Positions 52,422 to 60,935 of a stretch of 64,000 nucleotides of DNA are shown piece after piece. Origin of the DNA: an uncultured Fibrobacter sp. (GTDB lineage: Bacteria; Fibrobacterota; Fibrobacteria; Fibrobacterales; Fibrobacteraceae). The number at the start of each line of letters is the position of its first letter. Position 1 is the first letter of the stretch. The stretch is from NCBI RefSeq assembly GCF_900316465.1, contig NZ_ONDD01000019.1, positions 1 through 64,000 on the forward strand. Direction: 5' to 3'. The notes below the pieces were generated by a model. That model was not told the origin of the DNA. It was given only the letters and a program-made list of their open reading frames with translations, and did not search any database. Position numbers and translations under genes: made by a program.

Positions 52422-52458
52422 GATGCACCTTCCTTGCAATATACAAAAAAGGTGCATC
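52422..52458 (-). promoter_or_regulatory. Promoter of the Crp/Fnr gene framed by a 10-base inverted repeat
   Basis: GATGCACCTT (52422-52431) and AAGGTGCATC (52449-52458) are perfect inverted arms separated by 17 bases. The -10 box TATATT (52443-52438 on the minus strand) is between them. One arm is upstream of the -10 and the other lies near the transcription start, so this is more likely a DNA operator than an RNA hairpin. Confidence 0.6.
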
Positions 52459-52491
52459 GCCTTAAGGAGGACAGCTTATAGGATCAAGTGT

Positions 52492-52803
52492 TTAGTTGAA
52501 CATGTTTACAATCTGGTCTTTCGGGCGAACCCCGACTACGGAGTTGACGATTTTACCTTCCTTGATGACCACGAGCGTAGGGATGCTCATGACGCCAAAG
52601 AAAGACGCCAGTTCACCCTGTTCGTCCACGTTTACCTTGCAAACCTTCACCTTGTCGCCATGTTCTTCGGCGATTTCGGAGATGGTGGGCGAAAGCATGC
52701 GGCAGGGCCCGCACCAGGGTGCCCAAAAGTCAATCAGAACAGGCTTGTCGGAGTTCATGACTTCTGCTTCAAAGTTGCTCTTGGTGATGTTCATTTCGGT
52801 CAT
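52492..52803 (-). CDS. trxA: Thioredoxin
   Basis: The 103-residue protein has the WCGPC active site (Cys31, Cys34) and the cis-Pro motif SIPTLVV, and is of standard length. It reduces disulfides in cytosolic proteins with thioredoxin reductase. AGAGAGG precedes the ATG. It lies 74 bases upstream of the Crp/Fnr gene on the same strand and shares its promoter region with the divergent SAHH-like gene. Confidence 0.97.
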   Translation of the reverse strand: MTEMNITKSNFEAEVMNSDKPVLIDFWAPWCGPCRMLSPTISEIAEEHGDKVKVCKVNVDEQGELASFFGVMSIPTLVVIKEGKIVNSVVGVRPKDQIVNMFN

Positions 52804-52869
52804 TTTTTACCTCTCTTTGTTTTTATTCTTGTTTACACCTATATTTTACCTAATGTGCGCCCGCTTATC

Positions 52870-52884
52870 TGTGACTAGGTCACA
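52870..52884. promoter_or_regulatory. Perfect CRP-like palindrome between trxA and the SAHH-like gene
   Basis: TGTGACTAGGTCACA is a perfect 15-base palindrome with TGTGA and TCACA half-sites separated by five bases (CRP of E. coli uses six). Its centre lies about 40 bases upstream of the likely start sites of both genes, the typical position for class II activation. The nearby regulator has the matching recognition residues. Confidence 0.6.
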
Positions 52885-52914
52885 TTACCCGAAAAATTTT
52901 CTAAATTCGGCGCC

Positions 52915-54030
52915 ATGATTTTTTCCGAGATCATTAAGGAATCTTACGAACCGAGGGAATATCCGGCGCTGGCCCAGCTTTCGGATGAATGGCTGCAGAC
53001 GCGCCCGTTTTGGGGATGTAAGGTCTTGGTGGCGACACCGATTTTCAGGAATACGCTGGTAGAATACCGCGCGCTGATGGCTGGCGGGGCAGACCTGTAT
53101 GTGGGTTATTCCGTTGGATCGTCGGGGGCGGCCATGCCTTGCGACAAGAAAATCGTCGAATTGATCAAGGAAAAAGAAATCCCCGTGGTGACTGACGAAG
53201 ACATCAAGAGCGGTAAAGTCGCCGATGACTTTGACCTGGTTCTAGATTGTGCCGGTCAGTTTGCTTTTTGCCACCCGAAAAAGGGCTTTGTGGAACTCAC
53301 CCGCAGTGGAGTACAGTTCTATACGAATTCGGAACACCCGGTGTATGTCGCCGATAGCGGAATCGTCAAACGCATCGAAACCGTGCTCGGTACAGGCGAT
53401 GGCTATTTCCGCGCGCTGGAATCGCTTGGCCATACCGATTTGGAACAAAAGTCCCTGGTCGTTTTTGGTAGCGGCAAGGTTGGTTGCGGTATTGCTTTGC
53501 ACGGTGTGCGCCGCGGCATGAATGTCTGCACCATCACCAACACCCGTAACGAAGATTCCAACTCGAATTTCAGCAGAGTCCTGTTGAACAACGAAGTGCA
53601 AATCGAGGATTACCTGGACGACGATAGGGTGGCTGACGTGATCGCCCACGCTGATTTTGTGGTGACTGCGACGGGACGCAAGAATGCGTTGACCTTATCT
53701 GCCGTGTCGGCGATAATTTCAAACGTCAAGGCGGTGGTCGCGAATATGGGTGTCGAAGACGAATTCGGTGAACTTGTTCCCGATACAAGAGTTCTGAACA
53801 GAAAGTCTCCCCTGAATTTTGTGCTGGATGAACCTACGCACCTCAAGTATATCGATACAAGTCTCGCGCTGCATGCGGCCTTGGGTGAACGCCTGCTGCA
53901 AGAATGCGCCGAAGAGGTTTGCCCCTTCAAGGGCGTGCAGGACCCGCCCAGCGAAATCGAACAACGTTTGTTGGTAACGACTATCCAGAACGGGGCGATT
54001 GGCCCTGAAATCTGCGACATGATGCGCTAA
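52915..54030 (+). CDS. NAD(P)-binding protein related to S-adenosylhomocysteine hydrolase
   Basis: The 371-residue protein has a Rossmann motif VVFGSGKVGCG (about 182-192) and an N-terminal section (KVLVATPIFRNTL, AGGADLYVG) that recalls SAHH. It is about 60-100 residues shorter than SAHH, and the typical catalytic block around NVNDSVTKSK is not found. It may be an SAHH-like oxidoreductase acting on another adenosyl or homocysteine compound. It starts five bases after TAAATTCG, with a CRP-like palindrome about 37 bases upstream, and is divergent from trxA. Family level is moderately sure, function is not. Confidence 0.55.
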   Translation: MIFSEIIKESYEPREYPALAQLSDEWLQTRPFWGCKVLVATPIFRNTLVEYRALMAGGADLYVGYSVGSSGAAMPCDKKIVELIKEKEIPVVTDEDIKSGKVADDFDLVLDCAGQFAFCHPKKGFVELTRSGVQFYTNSEHPVYVADSGIVKRIETVLGTGDGYFRALESLGHTDLEQKSLVVFGSGKVGCGIALHGVRRGMNVCTITNTRNEDSNSNFSRVLLNNEVQIEDYLDDDRVADVIAHADFVVTATGRKNALTLSAVSAIISNVKAVVANMGVEDEFGELVPDTRVLNRKSPLNFVLDEPTHLKYIDTSLALHAALGERLLQECAEEVCPFKGVQDPPSEIEQRLLVTTIQNGAIGPEICDMMR

Positions 54031-54098
54031 TCGCAGTGCAGAAGCGGGCTGTATGCTTGCATTCTATGTAAAAAGTTCAACCTTTGTAAATAAATTCT

Positions 54099-54127
54099 TG
54101 CTTTTTTTGCTTTTTTAAGGTATAATT
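54099..54127 (+). promoter_or_regulatory. Promoter of the Ala/Pro-rich envelope protein gene
   Basis: TTGCTT (54099-54104), a 17-base spacer and TATAAT (54122-54127) form a good sigma70-like promoter. The leader is about 25 bases long and carries GAGG before the ATG. Confidence 0.7.
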
Positions 54128-54155
54128 GCAAAAGAAAGTAAACAAACGAGGTTGT

Positions 54156-55628
54156 ATGAATCTGAAGAAAACATTTGCAATGGCTCTCGTGTCGGCTGCT
54201 TTCGCCATGGCACAAGAAGCTGCCCCTGCAGCAGCCCCTGCCCAACAGGCCGCTCCTGCTGAAACCGCTCCGGCTGCAGAAGCCCAGCCTGCAGCAGCAC
54301 CTGCCGCTGAAGCCCAAGCTCCTACAGAAGCTGCCGCTCCTGTTGCCGAAGGCGCTCCTGCTGCAGAACAACCTGTTGCCGAATCTGCTGTTCCGGCCGA
54401 AGAGTTCAAGCCTGTCGCTGAACCTGTTCCTCAGCCGGCACAAGAACCCGCCCCTGCTGCCCCCGCAGAAACCGCGAAGCCTGCAGAACCCGAACAGGTT
54501 GCTGCTTCGTCTGATGCCCCCCAGGGTCCGCAAGGTGCTCCCGAAGGCGTGCGCATGGGCCCGCCCAAAACGCCTTTTACCGTCATTCACGGAAGCGCTT
54601 ACAATACTGTCTTGAACGAAGCCGCTGGCGACAACGTCGACCTTCTTTTGGACCGTCGCTTGACCAAGTTCTACGGACAGAAGTTCTTCTATATTGAACC
54701 CGCTGGCGAACGCGGTGTTGTTTCGCTCGGAAACTTCTTTGGCGCCATGGATATCTCGGGCGATGTGGGCCGTGCAACCCTCGGTTACACCAACGGTAGT
54801 TTCGGTGCCGAAATCCGTGCCGGTGTCGGCAAACGCTACTTCGACAACGACAACGTCGAACAGAAGGTTTCATATAACGGAAATGACTTCGGTGTTACTT
54901 TGTCTCAAATGCTCGGCGGCTATGTCGTCACCTTGGGCGGCGACTGGATAACCGTTGCCGAAGAAACCGACACGGATCCTAAGGCTCCGCGTGCGCCTAC
55001 CACCGAAGAACGCTATCGCGATCTTACCGCGACCCTCGTGGTTACCGATGGCCCGTCTGCCCGTAAGCATTTCTGGTCTGCCGGTGTGAACTTTACCCGC
55101 CACATCAATGAAATGGAAGTGGCTGGTTCCCTCAAGAACGAAAATCCGGACTCCTATATCGGTGTCGTTCCGTTCTTCAACTACGGTACTCCCGCACTCC
55201 AGTCGGAACATGCAAGACTCTTGCTCGGCTTGAACGCTGCGGTTCCTACCATTATCCAGGATGAATACATTGTCCGCGACACCACCAGCGGGGCATCCGC
55301 CAAAAAGAACATGACCCATGTGGGTCTTGCGCTTACGCCGAACGTGGTGGGCGAAGTTCTTCTGGGTGAATCGGTCATGCTCTTTGGTGAAGCCGCTTAC
55401 CAGTGGGAAGCCGTGTCTTACACCAAGGGTGAAAACATGGAATCCGGCGACTACAAGGTGCTCGAAAGCGTGGCCGATAAGGTTCAGGCGACAGTCGGTT
55501 TCCGTTACCAGTACAAGGACTGGGCTGCCTGCGAATTTGCCTTCGGTGACAAGTTCTTTACCGACACCAAGTCCATCTTCAATGGTGAAGGCGTGTTCGT
55601 AAGTTTCGGCGGCTTCATCTACTTCTAG
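54156..55628 (+). CDS. Ala/Pro-rich envelope protein with probable beta-barrel
   Basis: The 490-residue product has a signal peptide (MNLKKTFAMALVSAAFAMA) and a linker of about 110 residues made mostly of Ala, Pro and Glu. The rest (about 145-490) alternates polar and aromatic residues and ends GVFVSFGGFIYF, a typical outer-membrane C-terminus. It might span the periplasm through the linker or bind peptidoglycan. The ATG at 54156 is preferred to a TTG 30 bases upstream because of the signal peptide and GAGG. Strong codon bias (rare codons scarce) suggests high expression. No family recognised. Confidence 0.75.
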   Translation: MNLKKTFAMALVSAAFAMAQEAAPAAAPAQQAAPAETAPAAEAQPAAAPAAEAQAPTEAAAPVAEGAPAAEQPVAESAVPAEEFKPVAEPVPQPAQEPAPAAPAETAKPAEPEQVAASSDAPQGPQGAPEGVRMGPPKTPFTVIHGSAYNTVLNEAAGDNVDLLLDRRLTKFYGQKFFYIEPAGERGVVSLGNFFGAMDISGDVGRATLGYTNGSFGAEIRAGVGKRYFDNDNVEQKVSYNGNDFGVTLSQMLGGYVVTLGGDWITVAEETDTDPKAPRAPTTEERYRDLTATLVVTDGPSARKHFWSAGVNFTRHINEMEVAGSLKNENPDSYIGVVPFFNYGTPALQSEHARLLLGLNAAVPTIIQDEYIVRDTTSGASAKKNMTHVGLALTPNVVGEVLLGESVMLFGEAAYQWEAVSYTKGENMESGDYKVLESVADKVQATVGFRYQYKDWAACEFAFGDKFFTDTKSIFNGEGVFVSFGGFIYF

Positions 55629-55679
55629 TCGGTGCCTCCTTTTTCGGACCTTAATGGTCCAAATGGAGTATGTTTTTAT

Positions 55680-55712
55680 GAAAAAGGTAACCTCGTTCGG
55701 GGTGCCTTTTTT
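55680..55712 (+). terminator. Terminator of the Ala/Pro-rich protein gene
   Basis: AAAAAGGTAACC and GGGGTGCCTTTTT form an imperfect stem followed by a T run. A second hairpin, GGACC/GGTCC, precedes it at about 55645-55662. Confidence 0.7.
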
Positions 55713-55729
55713 CTATTTTTCAGCCCACT

Positions 55730-56617
55730 ATGGCAAAAATTCTCTTTAAAAAACAAATGTCTTCCGCGGTCTACATGTTCCGCGTCGAGGCCCCGCTGAT
55801 CGCTCAAGAGCGTAAGGCCGGCCAGTTTATCATCCTCCAGACGAATAAGGACAACGGCGAACGCGTGCCTCTCACCATCGCCGATGCCGACACGACTGAA
55901 GGCTCTATCACCCTGATTTTCCAGACGGTTGGCAAGACCACCACCGAACTTTCCAAGTTCGAAGTCGGTGACGATATTCCCGTGCTCGTGGGCCCGCTCG
56001 GCTCTCCGACCCACATCGAGAATTTTGGCCACGTGGTTTGCGTGTGCGGTGGCGTGGGTATCGCCCCGATGCACCCGATCGTTCAGGCCCTCAAGGCTGC
56101 AGGCAACAAGGTCACCATCATCATGGGTGCCCGTAACGAAAGCCTGTTCCTCATGAAGGACGAAATGACCGCTCTCGCCGACAACATCATCTTCATGACC
56201 GACGACGGTTCTTATGGCCGCAAGGGTCTCGTGACCGAACCGCTGAAGGAACTCTGCGAAGACACCAAGGGCAAGCCCGACATGGTGATCGCTATCGGTC
56301 CTCCGATCATGATGAAGTTCTGCGCCCTCACCACCAAGCCCTACGGCGTGAAGACCGTGGTGAGCCTCAACAGCATCATGGTGGACGGAACCGGCATGTG
56401 CGGTGGCTGCCGCGTGACTATCGGTGGCAAGACCAAGTTCGTCTGCGTCGACGGTCCGGAATTCGACGGTCACGAAGTCGACTGGAACAACATGCTCCAG
56501 CGTATGGGCGCCTTCAAGCCCCAGGAACAGGAATCTCTGCACCGCTTCGGTGCAAACGATGGCCACAAGTGCAACATTGACAAGATGGCTGACGCAAAGG
56601 CCAAGGAGAGCAAGTAA
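55730..56617 (+). CDS. nfnA: NfnA-like ferredoxin-NAD(P) oxidoreductase small subunit
   Basis: The 295-residue protein has an FAD-binding barrel (EAPLIAQERKAGQFI), an NAD-binding segment (VVCVCGGVGIAPMHP) and a C-terminal [2Fe-2S] site with CGGC and a further Cys in FVCVDGPEFDG. It matches the small subunit of electron-bifurcating NfnAB and of sulfide dehydrogenase/glutamate synthase-type pairs. The large subunit gene overlaps by one base (TAATG). The pair would couple NADH and ferredoxin to NADP+ reduction, useful for an anaerobic fermenter. Confidence 0.88.
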   Translation: MAKILFKKQMSSAVYMFRVEAPLIAQERKAGQFIILQTNKDNGERVPLTIADADTTEGSITLIFQTVGKTTTELSKFEVGDDIPVLVGPLGSPTHIENFGHVVCVCGGVGIAPMHPIVQALKAAGNKVTIIMGARNESLFLMKDEMTALADNIIFMTDDGSYGRKGLVTEPLKELCEDTKGKPDMVIAIGPPIMMKFCALTTKPYGVKTVVSLNSIMVDGTGMCGGCRVTIGGKTKFVCVDGPEFDGHEVDWNNMLQRMGAFKPQEQESLHRFGANDGHKCNIDKMADAKAKESK

Positions 56618-58116
56618 TGTCTGAACATTTGACTCGTGAACAGTTGGACGCCGCCGCCAAGGTGGAACTTGAAAAGATTAACGCCCTCCCGAAGCCGCTC
56701 AAGCCCAAGGACAAGACTGCCATTCCGGCTCAGCCGATGCCGCAGCTTGAACCCAGCTACCGCGCACGCGTGATGGAAGAAGTGGCTCAGGGTTACACCG
56801 AAGCCCAGGCTATCGTGGAAGCTAACCGCTGCCTCGCTTGTAAGAACCAGCCTTGCGTCGAAAGCTGCCCGGTGCACATCGACATTCCGGCCTTCATCGC
56901 GAAGATCGCCGAAGGTGACTTCAAGGCCGCTATCGCCAAGATTAAGGAAACCAGCTTGCTCCCGGCAATCTGCGGCCGTGTTTGCCCGCAGGAACGCCAG
57001 TGCCAGATGAACTGCACCATGGGCAAGATGCACAAGGACGTGAACCAGGCTGTGGCAATCGGCCGCCTGGAACGCTTTGCTGCTGACTACGAACGCAACA
57101 ACGGTGGTGCCTCTGTGCCGGCCGTGAAGCCCGCTACCGGCAAGAAGGTGGCCGTGATCGGTTCCGGTCCTGCCGGCCTGGTTGTCGCTGCTGACGTTCG
57201 CCGCGAAGGCCACGATGTGACCATCTTCGAAGCTTTCCACAAGCTCGGTGGTGTGGTCCGCTACGGTATTCCTGAATTCCGTCTTCCGAAGAAGATCGTG
57301 GACAACGAAATTGAATCCCTTGCTGCCATGGGCGTGAAGTTCGAGACAAATTTTGTCATCGGCCGTACCCGTAAGCTCAAGGACTTGATTGAAAAGGATG
57401 GCTTCGATGCCGTGTTCGTCGGTACCGGTGCTGGCCTCCCGCTCTTCATGAACATCGAAGGTGAAAACCTGGTCGGTGTGTTCGCCGCTAACGAATACCT
57501 GACCCGCGCAAACCTCATGCGCGCCTATGACAAGGAACATGCCGATACTCCGATGTGGCCCGGTAAGAACGTGGTCGTTCTCGGTGGTGGTAACGTCGCT
57601 ATGGACGCTGCCCGTATGGCTCTCCGTCTCGGTGCCGAAAAGGTCCGCATCATTTACCGCCGCAGCATGAACGAACTCCCGGCCCGTAAGGAAGAAGTTC
57701 TCCATGCCCAGGAAGAGGGTGTCGAATTCTGCGTTCTGCAGAACCCGGCCAAGATCCTTGGCGACGAAGCCGGCCACGTGCGCGGCATGCTCGTCGACAA
57801 GTACGAACTCGGCGAACCCGACGAAAAGGGCCGTCCGCGTCCGGTCAAGGTCGAAGGTGCAAGCTTCGAAATCGAATGCGACACCGTGCTCGTTGCTATC
57901 GGTAACGGTTCCAACCCGCTTATCAGCAACACCACTCCGGAACTCTCCGTCGACAAGAAGGGTCACATCCTTCTCGAAGATGCAACCGCCAACAAGACCT
58001 TTATGGAAAAGGTCTACGCCGGTGGCGACATCGTGCTCGGCGCTGCAACCGTGATCCTCGCTATGGGCGAAGGTCGTCGTGCTGCTGCGGGCATCAACGA
58101 GTTCTTGAAAAAGTAA
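56617..58116 (+). CDS. nfnB: NfnB/GltA-like NADPH oxidoreductase large subunit
   Basis: The 499-residue flavoprotein has an N-terminal pair of [4Fe-4S] motifs (CLACKNQPCVESCPVH and CGRVCPQERQC), then FAD- and NADPH-binding Rossmann motifs (VIGSGPAGLVVAADV and VLGGGNVAMDAAR). It is the GltB small-subunit-like flavoprotein that, paired with the preceding gene, forms NfnAB rather than a glutamate synthase, since no large GltB subunit is near. Length is typical. Confidence 0.9.
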   Translation: MSEHLTREQLDAAAKVELEKINALPKPLKPKDKTAIPAQPMPQLEPSYRARVMEEVAQGYTEAQAIVEANRCLACKNQPCVESCPVHIDIPAFIAKIAEGDFKAAIAKIKETSLLPAICGRVCPQERQCQMNCTMGKMHKDVNQAVAIGRLERFAADYERNNGGASVPAVKPATGKKVAVIGSGPAGLVVAADVRREGHDVTIFEAFHKLGGVVRYGIPEFRLPKKIVDNEIESLAAMGVKFETNFVIGRTRKLKDLIEKDGFDAVFVGTGAGLPLFMNIEGENLVGVFAANEYLTRANLMRAYDKEHADTPMWPGKNVVVLGGGNVAMDAARMALRLGAEKVRIIYRRSMNELPARKEEVLHAQEEGVEFCVLQNPAKILGDEAGHVRGMLVDKYELGEPDEKGRPRPVKVEGASFEIECDTVLVAIGNGSNPLISNTTPELSVDKKGHILLEDATANKTFMEKVYAGGDIVLGAATVILAMGEGRRAAAGINEFLKK

Positions 58117-58290
58117 CCGTTGCGATACGGCGTCTCCCCATAGAGGATAACTCCACTAAGGGGCGATGCCCCAAGTGTCGTATAGCTCGCCCCCTCACAT
58201 ACTAGTTGTACGCTACGGGGGCTCGGCTCCTGGTCTCGCTAGGTTCCTTTTCCAATAACGGAAAAAGACTTCTAGCTTTGGCTGAAAACA
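58117..58290 (+). other. Hairpin-rich intergenic stretch after nfnB
   Basis: No gene is seen. The stretch contains GGGGCGATGCCCC (58160-58172) and a larger arm pair GCCCCC/GGGGGC around 58191-58221 with the flanks AGCTC and TCGGCT also able to pair. It may be an intergenic repeat or a processed 3' RNA of the nfn transcript. It is followed by a strong terminator. Confidence 0.35.
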
Positions 58291-58323
58291 ACCCCGACTC
58301 GCAAGAGCCGGGGTGTTTTTTTT
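58291..58323 (+). terminator. Terminator of the nfnAB run
   Basis: ACCCCG-A-CTC, loop GCAA and GAG-C-CGGGGT are followed by T8. Confidence 0.9.
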
Positions 58324-58341
58324 ATTGATTATTTGTTTTGT

Positions 58342-59799
58342 TTACCACTTAAAGCCGAGACGAGTATAAACTTTATTGTCGTCTCCAAATGTCCATTCGA
58401 GTGCGAAACTTGTAAAGCGACCTTCGTATCCTAAAATCGGGGTGAAAGAATACTGCATTTTTGCACCTCGCAAGAAATGCTTGTGAACATTGGCGTGATT
58501 AGATGGATTGGGGTCGTTTAAGTCGCTGCCTGTGTCAGTGCCTTTCCAGAACCAACGCTGATGCATGCCCATTGTCCATTGCTGGTCGAATCTTGAATAA
58601 AGTAACCAATCAATAATTTGGCTGTTTGGACCGCCTTGATTTCCAAGAGGTACTTCCAGATGCGCTAATTGAGCCGAGTTGCTATTGAAATGTGTATAGA
58701 CATATGGTTCAATGCGGGAATATTCTGCGAGTGTGCCGAGTTCCAGTTGGTGTGCTTTGAAGTCTAAATTGTGTGCGATTTGTGCGCCAATCATCCAGGC
58801 CCACTTAGACTGTACATCTTCATTTTGAATGAGTTCTACGGGACTTTGCAAATCGTCTAGGAAAAATTCTGTATATAAACGCGCACAATTCAAAAGTCGA
58901 TAGTTTATATCGAAAGAAATTGCCCCGTTGTTGGAACTTTCTGTGTAGTTTCCTTTTTCCATAAATAGAGGAATGATTGGTACAAAAAGCCAGATGTCAT
59001 TGTCATCGTAAACAACTTGTAGTTCGCTAGCACCAACAATAAGGTTCCCGAAATTTAATTCATAGCGGTGCCCGTATAGATTTCTTGCGTTTTTGTTTTC
59101 TTCGTTTACATTGCCTTTGAAGATGCGTAAATCACCATAGACGGAAACGACGGTCAATGGTCCCGCCTGTAAGTCTAGGGACATTGAGTTGAATGGCAAT
59201 GAAAATTGGTTCAATGCGAGGTTGTTGTAATAGCCTGGCCCCCAATGCATCACGTCACGGCCAACGTCAAATCGGGCAAACCCCATGTTGAGAGACATAT
59301 GGCCTCGGTAACGAGCGTAACTGGTGTATTCAATACCATCATTGCTTTCTTCGCTTTGGAGATCGATGTATTCTCCATCGAAAGATTGTGGATTTTGAGA
59401 AGAATGACCCTCGGAGTATATTCGTGCGTCTAGAACGAATTCGAGTGAGTCAACATAGCCTCGCATATAGAGGCCTCCGTCGATTCCGGGCCAAATCGTG
59501 TCTCCAAGCGATTCTCCCCCTCGATAATCTATGCCGCCGACGGGACTTGTTGCGAAGAATACTCTGCTGGATTCATATTTTAGCAAAGCGTCCTTTTCTC
59601 GTTGTTCCGCGTTTGCTCGCCAAGCGGAATCTCGTTGTGGATAATGAAACGCCTGGTTTGAAGATGTTGTTGTCAGTCGATGAAACTCGAACAGCATCGG
59701 TGCGGTCTCTAATAGTTTTAGATTATACCGCTCTGGCGAAAAAATCGGACTTGCAAAGGCTATAGCCTGAAGTAGTAAAAATGGGATGAATCGCTTCAT
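58342..59799 (-). CDS. Wzi-like capsule-assembly outer membrane protein
   Basis: The 485-residue product has a signal peptide (FLLLQAIAFA) and a barrel-like sequence with DVGRDVMHWGPGYYNNLALN, the typical Wzi-family motif (GRxxxxWGPG). It ends TRLGFKW. Wzi-like proteins hold capsule at the outer surface in proteobacteria, and homologues occur widely in the FCB group. It is divergent from the surface-glycan genes that follow, which fits a role in surface polysaccharide. Confidence 0.78.
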   Translation of the reverse strand: MKRFIPFLLLQAIAFASPIFSPERYNLKLLETAPMLFEFHRLTTTSSNQAFHYPQRDSAWRANAEQREKDALLKYESSRVFFATSPVGGIDYRGGESLGDTIWPGIDGGLYMRGYVDSLEFVLDARIYSEGHSSQNPQSFDGEYIDLQSEESNDGIEYTSYARYRGHMSLNMGFARFDVGRDVMHWGPGYYNNLALNQFSLPFNSMSLDLQAGPLTVVSVYGDLRIFKGNVNEENKNARNLYGHRYELNFGNLIVGASELQVVYDDNDIWLFVPIIPLFMEKGNYTESSNNGAISFDINYRLLNCARLYTEFFLDDLQSPVELIQNEDVQSKWAWMIGAQIAHNLDFKAHQLELGTLAEYSRIEPYVYTHFNSNSAQLAHLEVPLGNQGGPNSQIIDWLLYSRFDQQWTMGMHQRWFWKGTDTGSDLNDPNPSNHANVHKHFLRGAKMQYSFTPILGYEGRFTSFALEWTFGDDNKVYTRLGFKW

Positions 59800-59969
59800 A
59801 AATAAAATTGAGGTGTTTTTTATAAAAATACCTCTTTTAAAGAGGGCTTAAACCGCCCCCTTTAGTCCCGAACTACATTTTTACACATTTTCAATACTTT
59901 TCTGATTTCGTTCTTTCTAAGTTGTCCTTATATATGTAAATTGTTGAATAGATTATAAATTGGGTAATT

Positions 59970-60935
59970 ATGCATTTTAACTCGTTCATTATCTTTGGCG
60001 GTTGCGGTTTTATCGGAACTCACACGGCGCATTTGCTCCGCGAAAAATATCCTGATGCAAAGATTTATATTGCAGACCTTCTTGCAGATGGGTCTGAATA
60101 TTCTCAAAGGATCGATGTTCGTAACCCTATCGATATGCAGGGCGAGTTTGACAAGGAAACCCTCATTTTTAATTTTGCGGCGATACATCGCACTCCTGGG
60201 CATCCGGATTATGCCTATTTTGAAACTAATATTCGTGGGGCTGAGAATGTCTGCAATTTTGCTCGTAAGCATGGCATAGAAAATATTGTGTTTACCAGTA
60301 GTATTGCCCCTTATGGCGCTGCAGAAGATCTGAAAACGGAAGAAACTTTGCCGACTCCGAATACACCGTATGGCATTAGTAAACTTGTGGCGGAAAAAAT
60401 CCATCGTGAGTGGGCTGCCGAAGATGCTAGTCGTAAATTGTCTATAGTGCGTCCGGGAATTGTATTCGGCACTGGTGAGAACGGCAATATGACTCGCCTC
60501 TATAAAGGACTGAAGAGCCGTAAGTTTGCTTATGCTGGCCGCAAAGATACAATCAAGGCTTGCATCTATGTGAAAGACCTGGTTCGTGTAATGCTTGCTA
60601 TGGCCGAAAACGAAAATGCGGATCGTATTCAGTTGCATAATTGTTGTTATTATCCTTCGTTTACCATTGAACAAATTGCCAACACCATGCTTAAAGCAAC
60701 AGGCATGAAACGTTGGATTCCCTTTATTCCACATAAACCGATGATGGCGGCTGCTACCGTTTGTGGTGTACTTGGCGGACTTGGCCTTGGTATTTGCCCT
60801 GCCCGTGTGAAGAAACTGATGATTAGCACGAATATTGACGGGCAGAAACTTGCGAAAAATTATCCATTGACCTATACTCTTGAAGAAGCTTTCAAAGACT
60901 GGTATAAGGACTGCGATGGAAAGGAGCTGGTGTAA
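59970..60935 (+). CDS. NAD-dependent nucleotide-sugar epimerase/dehydratase
   Basis: The 321-residue extended SDR has GGCGFIG at residues 10-16 and the catalytic Tyr134/Lys138 in YGISK. TSSIAPYG supplies the catalytic Ser/Thr region. It may be a 4-epimerase or a dehydratase of a nucleotide-activated sugar, feeding the glycosyltransferases downstream. It is immediately adjacent to the first glycosyltransferase gene (no gap). Confidence 0.85.
   Translation: MHFNSFIIFGGCGFIGTHTAHLLREKYPDAKIYIADLLADGSEYSQRIDVRNPIDMQGEFDKETLIFNFAAIHRTPGHPDYAYFETNIRGAENVCNFARKHGIENIVFTSSIAPYGAAEDLKTEETLPTPNTPYGISKLVAEKIHREWAAEDASRKLSIVRPGIVFGTGENGNMTRLYKGLKSRKFAYAGRKDTIKACIYVKDLVRVMLAMAENENADRIQLHNCCYYPSFTIEQIANTMLKATGMKRWIPFIPHKPMMAAATVCGVLGGLGLGICPARVKKLMISTNIDGQKLAKNYPLTYTLEEAFKDWYKDCDGKELV

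Noticed and set aside
53000..54000. SAHH-like gene as a true S-adenosylhomocysteine hydrolase
   Set aside because: It is too short and the catalytic block is not seen; only a related fold can be claimed.
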